Shown: positions 25,963-35,469 of the stretch, piece after piece | Layout of the letters: each line of letters starts with the position of its first letter | How positions within the stretch are numbered: the first letter of the stretch is position 1 | Assembly: GCA_017945845.1 (NCBI GenBank) | Contig: CP072828.1 | Coordinates: forward strand, 868,001 to 932,000 | DNA from: Carnobacteriaceae bacterium zg-C25 | GTDB taxonomy: Bacteria; Bacillota; Bacilli; Lactobacillales; Aerococcaceae | DNA: 64,000 nt | Direction: 5' to 3' | Position numbers and translations under genes: made by a program | The notes under the pieces: generated by a model | The model's input: the letters and a program-made list of their open reading frames with translations, nothing else | Told to the model about the DNA's origin: nothing | Database searches by the model: none

Positions 25963-26197
25963 TCAATTTTTTTGATATCTTTTAATTTCTTTTTTTACAG
26001 ATTCAACCTCAATTTTAGGTAATTTGTACCACTCGTATTCAGTAATAGATTTTTCTTTAGCTGCTATTTCATTTAATATAACTGATAGTTCGCTACCGTC
26101 ATTTTCTCCACGCAGATACTGCTCAGCATGCTCTAATTCTTCAATCAATGTAGAGATAGATACCTTGTCACGAACAACTATTGTATATTATAAATTC
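25963..26197 (-). pseudogene. 5'-truncated hypothetical gene
   Basis: The readable frame gives VVRDKVSISTLIEELEHAEQ... and continues YLRGENDGSELSVILNEIAAKEKSITEYEWYKL to a stop at 25963. Coding-like sequence extends upstream of the first possible start (TTG at 26148) to an in-frame stop near 26197, and no ribosome site fits. This suggests that the original 5' end was lost, perhaps in the rearrangement that placed the next gene at 26168. Confidence 0.45.
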
Positions 26198-26356
26198 TAA
26201 AACACCTAAAAGTAAACTGGATATACCTATCAATAAGATTCCACATAGTTGTAGTATATTTTCTATATTTTTTTCTCTTTTATATTGTTTTAAAAATTTT
26301 GGACTCATAAATAATAACCCTATTCCAAACAATACATAGCCTATTCCTTTTAACAT
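26168..26356 (-). CDS. Small membrane protein, function unknown
   Basis: 62 residues with two hydrophobic helices (MLKGIGYVLFGIGLLFMSP and LQLCGILLIGISSLLLGVLEFII) separated by a basic loop KQYKREKN. GGAG precedes the ATG. Its 3' end overlaps the frame of the truncated gene at 25963, consistent with a junction. No family recognised. Confidence 0.5.
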   Translation of the reverse strand: MLKGIGYVLFGIGLLFMSPKFLKQYKREKNIENILQLCGILLIGISSLLLGVLEFIIYNSCS

Positions 26357-26433
26357 TATCTATACTCCAAACTACACATTACATTTTTTGATTCTAATCA
26401 TGTAAACGTAAACGCTACAAATTCAATGCGTTG

Positions 26434-26832
26434 TTACTTTTTGGACGATGGCTTTTTTGTACTATCGCTGTTCAACAACTTCCCAAAAATAAAGTAACTT
26501 ATTGTCCACATCACTACGCCGACAGCCAAAAATATGCCAAATACGACCAAATAATCCATTGGGCTGTTTATCACAAACCAACTGCTCGTCAGCAAGCATG
26601 GATAGACTGTACATAACATCGCTATAAAATGAATTGCAGATTGCTTGAATAAGGACCATTTTTCAATTTCATAAATAACCGAAAAAGCACCTATTGCTGT
26701 CGCTGCTAGACCAGATATAAATGTACTTTTTATATCATATGCATCCATGTTTTGAGCAATCATGATGAGCGATATACCGGTCATGATGACAAAAGGAATC
26801 CCGCCTCGAATAATAGCTTTTTTAATGAACAT
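26434..26832 (-). CDS. DUF3021-family membrane protein
   Basis: 132 residues starting MFIKKAIIRGGIPFVIMTG, with GAAGGAG correctly placed; a longer reading to 26871 lacks a site. Four membrane helices in two hairpins and a basic tail, as in the DUF3021 family (often found next to LytTR regulators). No LytTR gene is adjacent here. Function unknown. Confidence 0.72.
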   Translation of the reverse strand: MFIKKAIIRGGIPFVIMTGISLIMIAQNMDAYDIKSTFISGLAATAIGAFSVIYEIEKWSLFKQSAIHFIAMLCTVYPCLLTSSWFVINSPMDYLVVFGIFLAVGVVMWTISYFIFGKLLNSDSTKKPSSKK

Positions 26833-26935
26833 TGCTTTTTCTCCTTCACAATATTGTACTTTGTGCAGCATATCAGGTAGACGACACTAATCACGTGCCT
26901 TCATTTTCGTATTATACTGAACAAACCGCTTAAAG

Positions 26936-28369
26936 CTAGTACCAAATGGTTACCCATTTGGTACTACAGACTGTTGACAATACCAATAAAAAATCCAACA
27001 TATTTTTTAAAAAATGAAAAATATGTTGGATTTTGAATTTTAAAATACGAAATGAAGAATAATATCTCAAAAAATGGCTATCTCCAGTGAGTAGAATTGC
27101 CATTTTTTTCATGTTTTGGGCAGCACAAGATAACCAAGTATACTGTTGCATCTTGGTTACTCCTCTATATTGCGCAAATCGATACCCATGATTTTGCTTA
27201 GAGTCTGCAAAACTACGCTCAATCGTTTCTTTCCGTCGTTTATATAATGCTTTCCCAAACGTAGATAATCGACGTTCACGACATCTATCGTATACATCAG
27301 CATCTATCGCTCGACGTAGTATCCGTTTATTACTATTATCGCTTATACGATACTGTTTATATCCTTGTCTATCAATATTTCTGTAGGTATAAATTTCTCC
27401 CGTACGTGTATCCGTAAAACAATCTATAGATGAATTATATCGAAAAAATTTATGGTCAGGATTGCGATGAAAACGTCGATACCCAATCACAGAAAATATC
27501 TTTTTCTCTTCTAAAAATTTTAAAATGTCTTTTTTATAATATCCGCTATCTAACGCGACACAATTCACATTAAAATTAAATGTTTCGATTATATGTGTTA
27601 ATCGCGACACATACGGTACACTATCATGCACGTTGCCTGGTGTAATAAAGCAATCCACAATAAAATTATGTTTACCATCTACACTACGATGGTCTAAGTA
27701 CATAAATCCCTTTTCTTTATTATCTCTATGGTAATATCCACTTTCTGGATCAGTCGTACTTTCTTTAATGGATTTAGAGATGATTTTATCAGTGTAATTA
27801 AAAGGCTTTTTTCCAATAGCTTCTCGTTCAGCGTTAATTTCGTTTTCTAAATCTCGTTTACGTTCTTGAACGGTTTCAATAATAGCGTTTTTAAATTTAT
27901 TTTTATTGGCATTTGCTTTAATATGTGTGGAATCTGTAAATAATGCTGTCCCACTAATTAAATGATGTGAGATAGCTTGGTGTACAATAGTGTTAAATAT
28001 ATCTTCAAACACAGAAGTACCTTGAAAACGGCGAATATAATTTTGAGAAAAAGTGGAATAATGAGGAGTTGGTTTAGAGAAAGGAAGGTTTAAAAACCAT
28101 CTAAACGCCACATCAGTTTCGACACGTTTAATGGTTTCTCGCATTGATTTAATACCGTAAATATCTTTTAAAAAGACTAATTTAAATAAAACAACTGGAT
28201 CTAAACTATTACGACCGTTGGTATGACTATAGTAAGGAGAAGTAATATCATAAATAAAATTGAAATCAATTGATTTATCAATTTTACGTAGTAAATGATC
28301 TTTTGGTACTAATTCGGATAATGTGTTTAATATGATTTCGTCATTTGGATGATTTTCTTTATAAAACAT
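26936..28369 (-). CDS. IS1182-family transposase
   Basis: About 477 residues from ATG 28369, preceded by AAGGAGGG. N-terminal DUF772-type domain (DPVVLFKLVFLKDIYGIKSMRETIKR...FRWFLNLPFSKPTPHYSTFSQ), then the DDE core: TALFTDSTHIKANANK (first Asp), CVALDSGYYKKDIL (second Asp) and RRKETIERSFADSKQNHGYRFAQYRG (Glu). Relative to the copy at 50651-51073 there is one extra base near 27090, which removes the likely natural stop (GDTIF*); the frame therefore runs out through the terminal repeat and ends at a TAG in the flanking palindrome. The tail of about 50 residues is probably not native. Confidence 0.88.
   Translation of the reverse strand: MFYKENHPNDEIILNTLSELVPKDHLLRKIDKSIDFNFIYDITSPYYSHTNGRNSLDPVVLFKLVFLKDIYGIKSMRETIKRVETDVAFRWFLNLPFSKPTPHYSTFSQNYIRRFQGTSVFEDIFNTIVHQAISHHLISGTALFTDSTHIKANANKNKFKNAIIETVQERKRDLENEINAEREAIGKKPFNYTDKIISKSIKESTTDPESGYYHRDNKEKGFMYLDHRSVDGKHNFIVDCFITPGNVHDSVPYVSRLTHIIETFNFNVNCVALDSGYYKKDILKFLEEKKIFSVIGYRRFHRNPDHKFFRYNSSIDCFTDTRTGEIYTYRNIDRQGYKQYRISDNSNKRILRRAIDADVYDRCRERRLSTFGKALYKRRKETIERSFADSKQNHGYRFAQYRGVTKMQQYTWLSCAAQNMKKMAILLTGDSHFLRYYSSFRILKFKIQHIFHFLKNMLDFLLVLSTVCSTKWVTIWY
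26937..26966. repeat. 30-bp palindrome, left copy flanking the IS1182-type element
   Basis: Arms TAGTACCAAATGG and CCATTTGGTACTA with loop TTAC. It is identical to 28566-28595 on the other side of the element, so it is either a 30-bp target duplication of a palindromic target or a target duplicated by the element's mechanism. Confidence 0.9.
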
Positions 28370-28565
28370 AAATTGTTCCCTCCTTTTTCTTATCTCTATT
28401 ATACCACTTTTAAGTGTTATTATCGTATCAGACGTTGTTGTACGAATGGCTTCGTTCTCGCACGTAGTAGGGAACGCGCGATGTATCGTGTACATCGCGG
28501 TAAGCCGTACAACTTAACGTCTGGTACGAAAAAAGACTGTTGACAGTTTATTTGTCAACAGTCTG
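26967..28565 (-). mobile_element. IS1182-type insertion sequence
   Basis: 1599 bp bounded by perfect 14-bp inverted repeats CAGACTGTTGACAA (26967-26980 and the complement at 28552-28565). It carries one DDE transposase gene. The right end has a second internal hairpin (28535-28561). It is flanked on both sides by the same 30-bp palindrome. A damaged second copy is at 50420-51173 and an end relic is at 12240-12307. Confidence 0.9.
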
Positions 28566-28595
28566 TAGTACCAAATGGTTACCCATTTGGTACTA
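28566..28595. repeat. 30-bp palindrome, right copy flanking the IS1182-type element
   Basis: Identical to 26937-26966. It lies 5 bp after the stop codon of the M26-like protease gene and was presumably that gene's terminator stem before the insertion. Confidence 0.9.
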
Positions 28596-28600
28596 TTTTA

Positions 28601-31600
28601 TTAATCATTTAACTCATTTTCTTTTTTTAATCGGAATGTGAACAATAGCCAACTTGCAAATAAAGCTAACCAGCCGATTTCTGTTGGGTTATTTTTTGTG
28701 TTTGTTTGTGGCAACGTTTTGTCTTTAGGTACTTTTTGATAACCATTTGGAATTGTTTTTTTCTCTAAAGAACTGCGTTTATTATCCGGAATAATCGTCG
28801 GATCATCACTTTGTGTAAGAGTGGTTTGTTTTTTACCAATTCTTACTTTTTCAATGATTGGTTGATTGATAATCTCCTCTTTTTCCACACCATTTACAGC
28901 ATAAATCCGTTTTTGACCAACTTTGCCCACTTGTTCGACAATTTTTGTTCCAGAAGCTAACGTATCGTCTTCAATAATTTCTACCATAAATGGTATATCT
29001 TCCATTTTTTCTACTTGGTCTTTCAGTTTTGTTCCTGTGTACACGATAGTTGGGGTCATTGCCGTGATGATTTCTTCTGTGACAACTGGTTCACCAAACG
29101 CTACACCTTTTTTATACTGCTGTACTGTGCGTACGCGTTTCAATCCCGCTTGGCCTTCTTGTGTACGCGTTTCATCGGTATACAATGTGTCATCTGTTGA
29201 TTCTTGAATTGTTACTGGAATTACAACGTCTGTTTCTGTTACGGTTTCACTATCAATTGGTTTTGTTCCACGATACACAACCGTTGGCGTCATTGGCGTG
29301 ATGATTTCTTCTGTAACAACAGGGTCACCAAACGCTACTCCTTTTTTATACTGTTGTACTGTTCGAACGCGTTTCAATCCCGCTTGGCCTTCTTGTGTAC
29401 GTGTTTCGTCAGTATACAATGTATCATCTGTGGCTTCTTGTGTTGTTACTGGAATTTCAACATTTGTTTCTGTTACGGTTTCACTATCAATTGGTTTTGT
29501 TCCACGATACACAACCGTTGGCGTCATTGGCGTGATGATTTCTTCTGTAACAACAGGTTCACCAAATGGCACTCCTTTTTTATACTGTTGTACTGTTCGA
29601 ACACGTTTCAATCCTGCTTGTCCTTGTTCGGTGCGTGTTTCGTCAGTATACAATGTGTCATCAGTTGATTCTTGTGTTGTTACTGGGATTTCAACATTTG
29701 TTTCTGTTACGGTTTCACTATCAATTGGTTTTGTTCCACGATACACAACCGTTGGCGTCATTGGCGTGATGATTTCTTCTGTAACAACAGGTTCACCAAA
29801 TGGCACCCCTTTTTTATACTGTTGTACTGTGCGTACGCGTTTCAAGCCTGCTTGTCCTTCTTGTGTACGCGTTTCATCGGTATATAACGTGTCATTTGTA
29901 GATTCTTGCGTTGTTACTTGAATTTCCACATTTGTTTCTGTTACAGTCTCACTATCGATTGGTTTTGTTCCACGATACACAATCGTTGGCGTCATTGGCG
30001 TGATGATTTCTTCTGTGACAACTGGATCACCAAAGGCTACACCTTTTTTATACTGTTGTACTGTTCGTACGCGTTTCAAGCCCGCTTGACCTTCTTGTGT
30101 ACGCGTTTCGTCAGTATACAAGGTATCATCTGTGGTTTCTTGCGTTGTTAGTGGAATTTCAACGTTTGTTTCCGTTACGATCTCACTCTCGATTGGTTTT
30201 GTCCCACGATACACAATCGTTGGCGTCATTGGTGTGATGATTTCTTCTGTGACAACAGGGTTACCAAATGGTACTCCTTTTTTATACTGTTGTACTGTGC
30301 GTACACGTTTCAATCCTGCTTCTCCTTCTTGTGTACGTGTTTCGTCAGTATACAATGTATCGTCTGTGGAGTCTTGCGTTGTTACAGGAATTTCAACATT
30401 TGTTTCCGTCACAGTCTCACTATCGATTGGTTTTGTTCCACGGTACACAACCGTTGGGGTCATTGCCGTTACAATCTCTTCTGTAACAACAGGATTACCA
30501 AATGGCACACCTTTTTTATACCGTTGTACTGTGCGTACACGTTTCAAGCCCGCTTGTCCTTGTTCGGTACGTGTTTCGTCAGTATACAATGTATCATCTA
30601 TGGTTTCTTGTGTTGTTACAGGGATTTCAACATCCGTTTCTGTTACGGTCTCCGTATCGATTGGTTTTGTTCCACGGTATACAACCGTTGGGGCCATTGC
30701 CGTAACAATTTCTTCTGTAACAACGGGTTCACCAAAGGCTACACCTTTTTTATACTGTTGTACTGTTCGAACACGTTTCAAGCCCGCTTGACCTTCTTGT
30801 GTGCGTGTTTCATCAGTGTACAAGGTATCGTCTGTGGAATCTTGCGTTGTTACAGGAATTTCCACATCCGTTTCTGTTACGCTCTCACTATCAATTGGTT
30901 TTGTCCCACGATACACAACCGTTGGGGTCATTGCTTTTTCAACTTTAGAAACAACAACTGGCTCCCCTATGCGCACACCATTTTCAGTCGTCCAAATTTT
31001 TGTAATTAAAGTTACACCCGCTTCACCATTCTCTGTTCGTGTTTCATCAGCCCAAAGGGTTTCATCTTCACGATACGTCGTCGTAATTGGAATCGCTTCA
31101 CGTGTTTCTTCAACATCTTTACCGGAAACAACGTCATTGTAAATAGAACTTCTAAAATCACTCGTATCATTTAAATAAAACTCAAATATTTTTCGTTTTA
31201 AGTCATGAACAGCCGTAACCGCTGTTAAAATATTTTGACCATATTGTTTATTTCGCTTCATCTGCGCTAAATCTTTAGCAATTGCTTCATCCATTAGCGT
31301 CTGTAATTCACTATACGTTTTAAAATATGGTGTTTCTTTTAATTTATCGACTTTATCAATACGACGTTTGAACATATCTTTTTTAAACGTTGCTAAATTC
31401 CCTTGATACGCATCATCTAAAATGGCAGTTAGCGCTTCTTGATCGTTAGCGTATTGATTAGATAAGTACGAAACCATCCCATTTTTATAACCATATTCAG
31501 CTAACAATTCATAGGCATAACGTCTAAACGTCACATCACCTACTGAACCAACGTCATTTTGCACCCCTGCATATATCGGTTCAAAAAGTGGAACAACATG

Positions 31601-33904
31601 ATACCCATTCGGCGTTGCTTCTCCAACTGTTTGACGACCTTTAAAGGCTAGTCGACCAGATACGATACCTTTATCAATAAAGTCGTTGATAGACGTTAAA
31701 CTCGCTGCCGTAGTTTCATCAATATTTGAAAAACTATCTTTTACTTCATTTGCTCGTTTTGGATCGGGTATTAGTGACACTTTATTTAATAAAACAGACC
31801 GATTATCATTGGACTGTTTAAGAATAGATTCTGATTCTGCATAGTCTAGTGTATATAAAACATCCATTATCCCTTGCATATATTCTTTTAAATCGGATTC
31901 TTTTTGGAAACGATTAGGGGATTCATTTTGTGTCCGACCCGCTCCACGCAACTCATACGTTGTGTTTAAATTAAAAATAGATTCATAACCCGAAGCGCCA
32001 TTTGTATTGTTGAGCGATTCGAACAAACCACGAGCATAGACTTCAACACCTTGCCCTGCCCGTCTAGCATAGCCATTAAACCAAACTTTTTGATCGAGCA
32101 TATGCGTAATTTCATGCGTGTACACCGATTGACCTCTATCCGTCAATGTCTTCGCTAAAAAGTGGTTTACAATGTCACCAGTCGCTTGTCCATCTGCATG
32201 TAAAAAGTCTAAATGGTATCTAAACGGCGCCATAAACTGACGGATTCCGTTCACACTATTTTCACCATACGCCGCCAACCACGATTCTCTTCCTGATTCA
32301 GTTGGATCATCACTATATTTTCTCATCGTATCGATGACTAAAATATCATTTCCTTCAAATAATCTATCCCTTTTTTCACTAATGCGATACCAAAAATCGA
32401 CAAACGCTTCTTGTTTTACCGAAGCTTCTCGTATTTGTTCTTTAAAGGTTTCGATAGCTGCCATATCCGTTTTATCTTTTAAATACGAATCTAACAAACC
32501 ATACGTAACGGTACTCATCGTACTAATTGCATATAAACTATTCTCGTTGACCGTCAATAGTGGAATTAAATGTGAACGCAAACGTGTATCATGCGACATT
32601 TTCATAAATAAATTGGAGTCAGCATAGGGACTATCCGTTTCTACAATGATGACGTTGGTATGTTGTTTAAACCAGTCACTAGGATTTACGCTTGGTTCAA
32701 ACATTTTGACATGATTGACAATAAAGTCATAAATCGTATTTTGTTGGGTGATGGGCTTTATTTTTTTCTCGTATGTTTTATCGGTATTCGATAATTCAAC
32801 ATCCGCATAGGTTAAGCGCCCAATATTAATGAGTCTATCCAGCGGATCTGTTTTTGTACCATATATTTCGGGGTGATACAAAATTAAATCTTTTGCTTTA
32901 ATACCGTCAAACGCAAAAGGATATTGTCTTTCTAAATAGGATAAACCTAATAAAATTTGAGATTTATTCGCAATGATTTTATTCGTATCGGTATAAGTAG
33001 ACCGTTCAAGAAGCCCTTTAATTGTATCTTCAACTGTATCTTTGACCTGTTTAAATTGATTGCGCATATCCAATTTATCCATGTACACTTTCTTCACGCG
33101 CGCATTAATTTCGGCTTCACTTGGTTCGCGACCAATTTCTTTTTTTAAATCATTTTGAATTTGTAATTTTTCTAAAAAACGAACTCTTGGTTGTAAAATG
33201 TCAAATAAATCGTCATACTCAACAGATTTAAGCGCATTAATCGCTGGGCGTATTTGATCATCATTGACAACTTGCTTTGGTGCATATGCATAAGCACCAT
33301 TTGCTTGCTCTTTTGAAATTGTGCCATCATTTTTAACGACTAAAACCGTATTCGCTGCACCATGACTGACAGTGTCTTTAATATTCCCATCATCATTTAG
33401 TGGAACAATGGCTTTTACATCACTCACATCAGGATTAGCCATTCTAAAAGCACTACGGTTAGTTACAACGTTTTCTATCACGCTGACTTTTTGTTTATCA
33501 ACTTTAGCAGGTGTATCATTAGTTGGTATAGCGACTTTATCATTTTGATTAGGCACTTGTTTATCGGTTTTTTCTTTAGATGATTTTTCTTTATTGCCTT
33601 GTTCTTTTAACGATTGCTCATTGGTCACGGTTTCTTTTAGTGGCTGTTTGTTAGTTACCGTTTCTTCTTTTACCGTTTCATTTTCCAAACTGAGCGCATC
33701 AGTGGTTTCTTCTACATTTGATTTATCTATAGCGGTACTATTTTCAATAGTGTCCACTCGATTTGACTCAACAGCGTAAACGGTTTCATTATTACCAACA
33801 AATAACATACCAAAAGCAACACATGCTGAAACCACACCAATAGAATATTTTTTTATAGCATACTTACGTACTTTTTCCCCCATCATATTCCTTTTTCCGT
33901 ACAT
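28601..33904 (-). CDS. Sortase-anchored zinc metalloprotease, M26/ZmpC type, with G5 repeats
   Basis: 1767-residue surface protein. Residues 10-45 form a YSIRK-like signal peptide (KYAIKKYSIGVVSACVAFG). Then come a Glu/Thr/Lys-rich spacer (about 45-130) and the large M26-like domain, with the zinc motif HEITH near residue 597 and a downstream Glu in GVEVYARGLFES. About ten G5-type domains follow (about 930-1680); eight are nearly identical 78-residue units (234-bp DNA period). The C-terminus has LPQTN, a hydrophobic helix and a basic tail. M26 enzymes cleave IgA1 or mucin-type glycoproteins in streptococci; the substrate here is unknown. The start MYGKRNMM at 33904 follows GGGGGG. LPQTN instead of LPxTG is unusual. 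Confidence 0.85.
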   Translation of the reverse strand: MYGKRNMMGEKVRKYAIKKYSIGVVSACVAFGMLFVGNNETVYAVESNRVDTIENSTAIDKSNVEETTDALSLENETVKEETVTNKQPLKETVTNEQSLKEQGNKEKSSKEKTDKQVPNQNDKVAIPTNDTPAKVDKQKVSVIENVVTNRSAFRMANPDVSDVKAIVPLNDDGNIKDTVSHGAANTVLVVKNDGTISKEQANGAYAYAPKQVVNDDQIRPAINALKSVEYDDLFDILQPRVRFLEKLQIQNDLKKEIGREPSEAEINARVKKVYMDKLDMRNQFKQVKDTVEDTIKGLLERSTYTDTNKIIANKSQILLGLSYLERQYPFAFDGIKAKDLILYHPEIYGTKTDPLDRLINIGRLTYADVELSNTDKTYEKKIKPITQQNTIYDFIVNHVKMFEPSVNPSDWFKQHTNVIIVETDSPYADSNLFMKMSHDTRLRSHLIPLLTVNENSLYAISTMSTVTYGLLDSYLKDKTDMAAIETFKEQIREASVKQEAFVDFWYRISEKRDRLFEGNDILVIDTMRKYSDDPTESGRESWLAAYGENSVNGIRQFMAPFRYHLDFLHADGQATGDIVNHFLAKTLTDRGQSVYTHEITHMLDQKVWFNGYARRAGQGVEVYARGLFESLNNTNGASGYESIFNLNTTYELRGAGRTQNESPNRFQKESDLKEYMQGIMDVLYTLDYAESESILKQSNDNRSVLLNKVSLIPDPKRANEVKDSFSNIDETTAASLTSINDFIDKGIVSGRLAFKGRQTVGEATPNGYHVVPLFEPIYAGVQNDVGSVGDVTFRRYAYELLAEYGYKNGMVSYLSNQYANDQEALTAILDDAYQGNLATFKKDMFKRRIDKVDKLKETPYFKTYSELQTLMDEAIAKDLAQMKRNKQYGQNILTAVTAVHDLKRKIFEFYLNDTSDFRSSIYNDVVSGKDVEETREAIPITTTYREDETLWADETRTENGEAGVTLITKIWTTENGVRIGEPVVVSKVEKAMTPTVVYRGTKPIDSESVTETDVEIPVTTQDSTDDTLYTDETRTQEGQAGLKRVRTVQQYKKGVAFGEPVVTEEIVTAMAPTVVYRGTKPIDTETVTETDVEIPVTTQETIDDTLYTDETRTEQGQAGLKRVRTVQRYKKGVPFGNPVVTEEIVTAMTPTVVYRGTKPIDSETVTETNVEIPVTTQDSTDDTLYTDETRTQEGEAGLKRVRTVQQYKKGVPFGNPVVTEEIITPMTPTIVYRGTKPIESEIVTETNVEIPLTTQETTDDTLYTDETRTQEGQAGLKRVRTVQQYKKGVAFGDPVVTEEIITPMTPTIVYRGTKPIDSETVTETNVEIQVTTQESTNDTLYTDETRTQEGQAGLKRVRTVQQYKKGVPFGEPVVTEEIITPMTPTVVYRGTKPIDSETVTETNVEIPVTTQESTDDTLYTDETRTEQGQAGLKRVRTVQQYKKGVPFGEPVVTEEIITPMTPTVVYRGTKPIDSETVTETNVEIPVTTQEATDDTLYTDETRTQEGQAGLKRVRTVQQYKKGVAFGDPVVTEEIITPMTPTVVYRGTKPIDSETVTETDVVIPVTIQESTDDTLYTDETRTQEGQAGLKRVRTVQQYKKGVAFGEPVVTEEIITAMTPTIVYTGTKLKDQVEKMEDIPFMVEIIEDDTLASGTKIVEQVGKVGQKRIYAVNGVEKEEIINQPIIEKVRIGKKQTTLTQSDDPTIIPDNKRSSLEKKTIPNGYQKVPKDKTLPQTNTKNNPTEIGWLALFASWLLFTFRLKKENELND
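29060..30960. repeat. Tandem 234-bp repeats encoding G5 domains
   Basis: Eight head-to-tail units, about 85-95 percent alike by eye, for example GTTACGGTTTCACTATC at 29238 and 29472. This array is prone to recombination and explains the long open frames on the opposite strand. Confidence 0.9.
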
Positions 33905-34060
33905 TTGACATCCCCCCAAAATTGATATTCGTTTTTGTTTTCATTATAGCACAACAAATCGTAATTGCTCGCATTAACTCAAAGCTTTATCAGAAACTTT
34001 TTACATTTTTTTATAAAATATCTGAAAAACAAATGATTTTCTTATGTCAAACCAAAAAAA

Positions 34061-34089
34061 CATGTAGATAGCCCTTTCCTATCTACACG
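34061..34089 (-). terminator. Terminator of the RpiR regulator gene
   Basis: Arms TGTAGATAG (34063-34071) and CTATCTACA (34079-34087), T run on the minus strand. Confidence 0.8.
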
Positions 34090-34116
34090 TTTCATCTAAT
34101 TCGTTTTTTAAAACCT

Positions 34117-34899
34117 TTATTTTTCTGTCAGTTTTTGATTAAAATAATTGTATTCTTGTGCCAATATTGTTGCCACAAAATCTAGTTGACTTGGATGTTC
34201 AAAATGATTTTGACTGGATTTAAATTTTAAGCACTTATGCACAAATGAAGGGGTATTCGTATTTCCTCCCGTCACCATCCAAATTTTAGGCTGTCTTTTC
34301 TTTCGTAAAAACGGTTTGAGCGGTGCGTAATCAAAATATGAACTGGTAAAGGAAAACAGAATAATCAACTGATTATCATCTGCATCTAAAATGTAGTCCG
34401 TTTGTTCTTTAAAAGATAAATTTGTAAAAATTTGTTTGCCATACATTAATAAATCGCTCTGTAAAATTAACGCTGCAGTCTCTGCTTTCATTAAACCAAA
34501 CGCCGCAACATTGTCATACTTTTTAATGTCCTGAACTAATTCCATTAAATCCGATTCATTTAATGAATCGGATACTCGCTGTATACCACCAACCGTCTGT
34601 TGAGTATATGCCTTCTTTCGTTCTTGAAAACAACCTTGACTCGCTTCAGGCCCTTTTTGTAGATTGGCTTGATTCAAAATCATTTTCAATTCTGAAAAGC
34701 CTTCAAGACCTATCTCCCGACAAAATCGAGAAATGGAGGAAGTAGACACATTACACTCAGTGGCAAATTGTTGAATACCAATATCTTTCATATCTTCAAG
34801 ATTTTCTAAAATAAATTTCGCAATAATGCTATTGGTCGATCCACTTTTTTCGCTTGCTAACAGTCCCAAAAAAACAACTGGTAATTTTCCATAAATCAT
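34117..34899 (-). CDS. MurR/RpiR-family transcriptional regulator
   Basis: 260 residues. N-terminal HTH_6 domain (about residues 1-78; IGIQQFATECNVSTSSISRFCREIGLEGFSELKMIL) and a C-terminal SIS sugar-phosphate-binding domain (about 110-245; VAAFGLMKAETAALILQSDL, LIILFSFTSSYFDYAPL). Such proteins sense phosphosugars. It is downstream of the two DJ-1 genes (12-bp gap) and, further up, of a beta-glucoside PTS gene on the same strand, so control of that PTS by a phospho-sugar is likely. The palindromes at 38301-38338 are candidate operators. The ribosome site is weak. Confidence 0.88.
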   Translation of the reverse strand: MIYGKLPVVFLGLLASEKSGSTNSIIAKFILENLEDMKDIGIQQFATECNVSTSSISRFCREIGLEGFSELKMILNQANLQKGPEASQGCFQERKKAYTQQTVGGIQRVSDSLNESDLMELVQDIKKYDNVAAFGLMKAETAALILQSDLLMYGKQIFTNLSFKEQTDYILDADDNQLIILFSFTSSYFDYAPLKPFLRKKRQPKIWMVTGGNTNTPSFVHKCLKFKSSQNHFEHPSQLDFVATILAQEYNYFNQKLTEK

Positions 34900-34911
34900 A
34901 TTGACTCTTTT

Positions 34912-35469
34912 CTAGCGTCCACCAGCAAAGTTATACAACATTCTTTCTCTCAATAAAGAAGTATCTTTTCCCAATATTTCTGCGATTTTATACGCAAACG
35001 GATAAGGCGTTGCTGGCCCTTGACTTGTAATTATATTTTGGTCAAAAACGACAACATCTTCTTTGAAGTTTCCGCCAATTAATTTTTCTGCATAGCCAGT
35101 ATACCCTGTAACATTTTTACCGTCAATAACGTGCGCTTCGGATAAAACAACCGTTCCTGAACACATTGCTGCGATAAATTTTCCTTGAGTAACATTGAAA
35201 TCTTGAACAAGTTTAATGACTTCTGGATTGGCTAAAAGATTGGCACCACCTGGACGCCCTCCTGGTAAAACAACAACGTCATAATCATAGACTTCAAGAC
35301 CAAATTTTTTATCCGCTTTAATATACATATTATGCATCCCTTTAACAAATGCATCATCGCCAAAATAAAATGTTGTTGTTTCGATTTCAGTACGTCGAAG
35401 GATATCGACAATGGTTAGCGTTTCGCCTTCTTCGTACCCTTCTGCCATTAATACTGCAACTTTAGCCAT
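34912..35469 (-). CDS. DJ-1/PfpI family protein (second copy)
   Basis: 185 residues of the DJ-1/PfpI class I glutamine-amidotransferase-like fold. The conserved N-terminal Glu is in GYEEGETLTIVDILRR, and the nucleophilic Cys lies in the elbow AAMCSGTVVLSEA. Related proteins act as glyoxalases or chaperone-like deglycases. The start at 35469 is chosen because GAGGAGGG precedes it; it overlaps the upstream paralogue by 8 bp (translational coupling). The two copies are alike throughout and arose by tandem duplication. Confidence 0.9.
   Translation of the reverse strand: MAKVAVLMAEGYEEGETLTIVDILRRTEIETTTFYFGDDAFVKGMHNMYIKADKKFGLEVYDYDVVVLPGGRPGGANLLANPEVIKLVQDFNVTQGKFIAAMCSGTVVLSEAHVIDGKNVTGYTGYAEKLIGGNFKEDVVVFDQNIITSQGPATPYPFAYKIAEILGKDTSLLRERMLYNFAGGR

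Noticed and set aside
29204-30791. Several long open frames on the plus strand opposite the G5 repeats
   Set aside because: They follow the 234-bp repeat period, have no ribosome sites and are antisense shadows of the protease gene.
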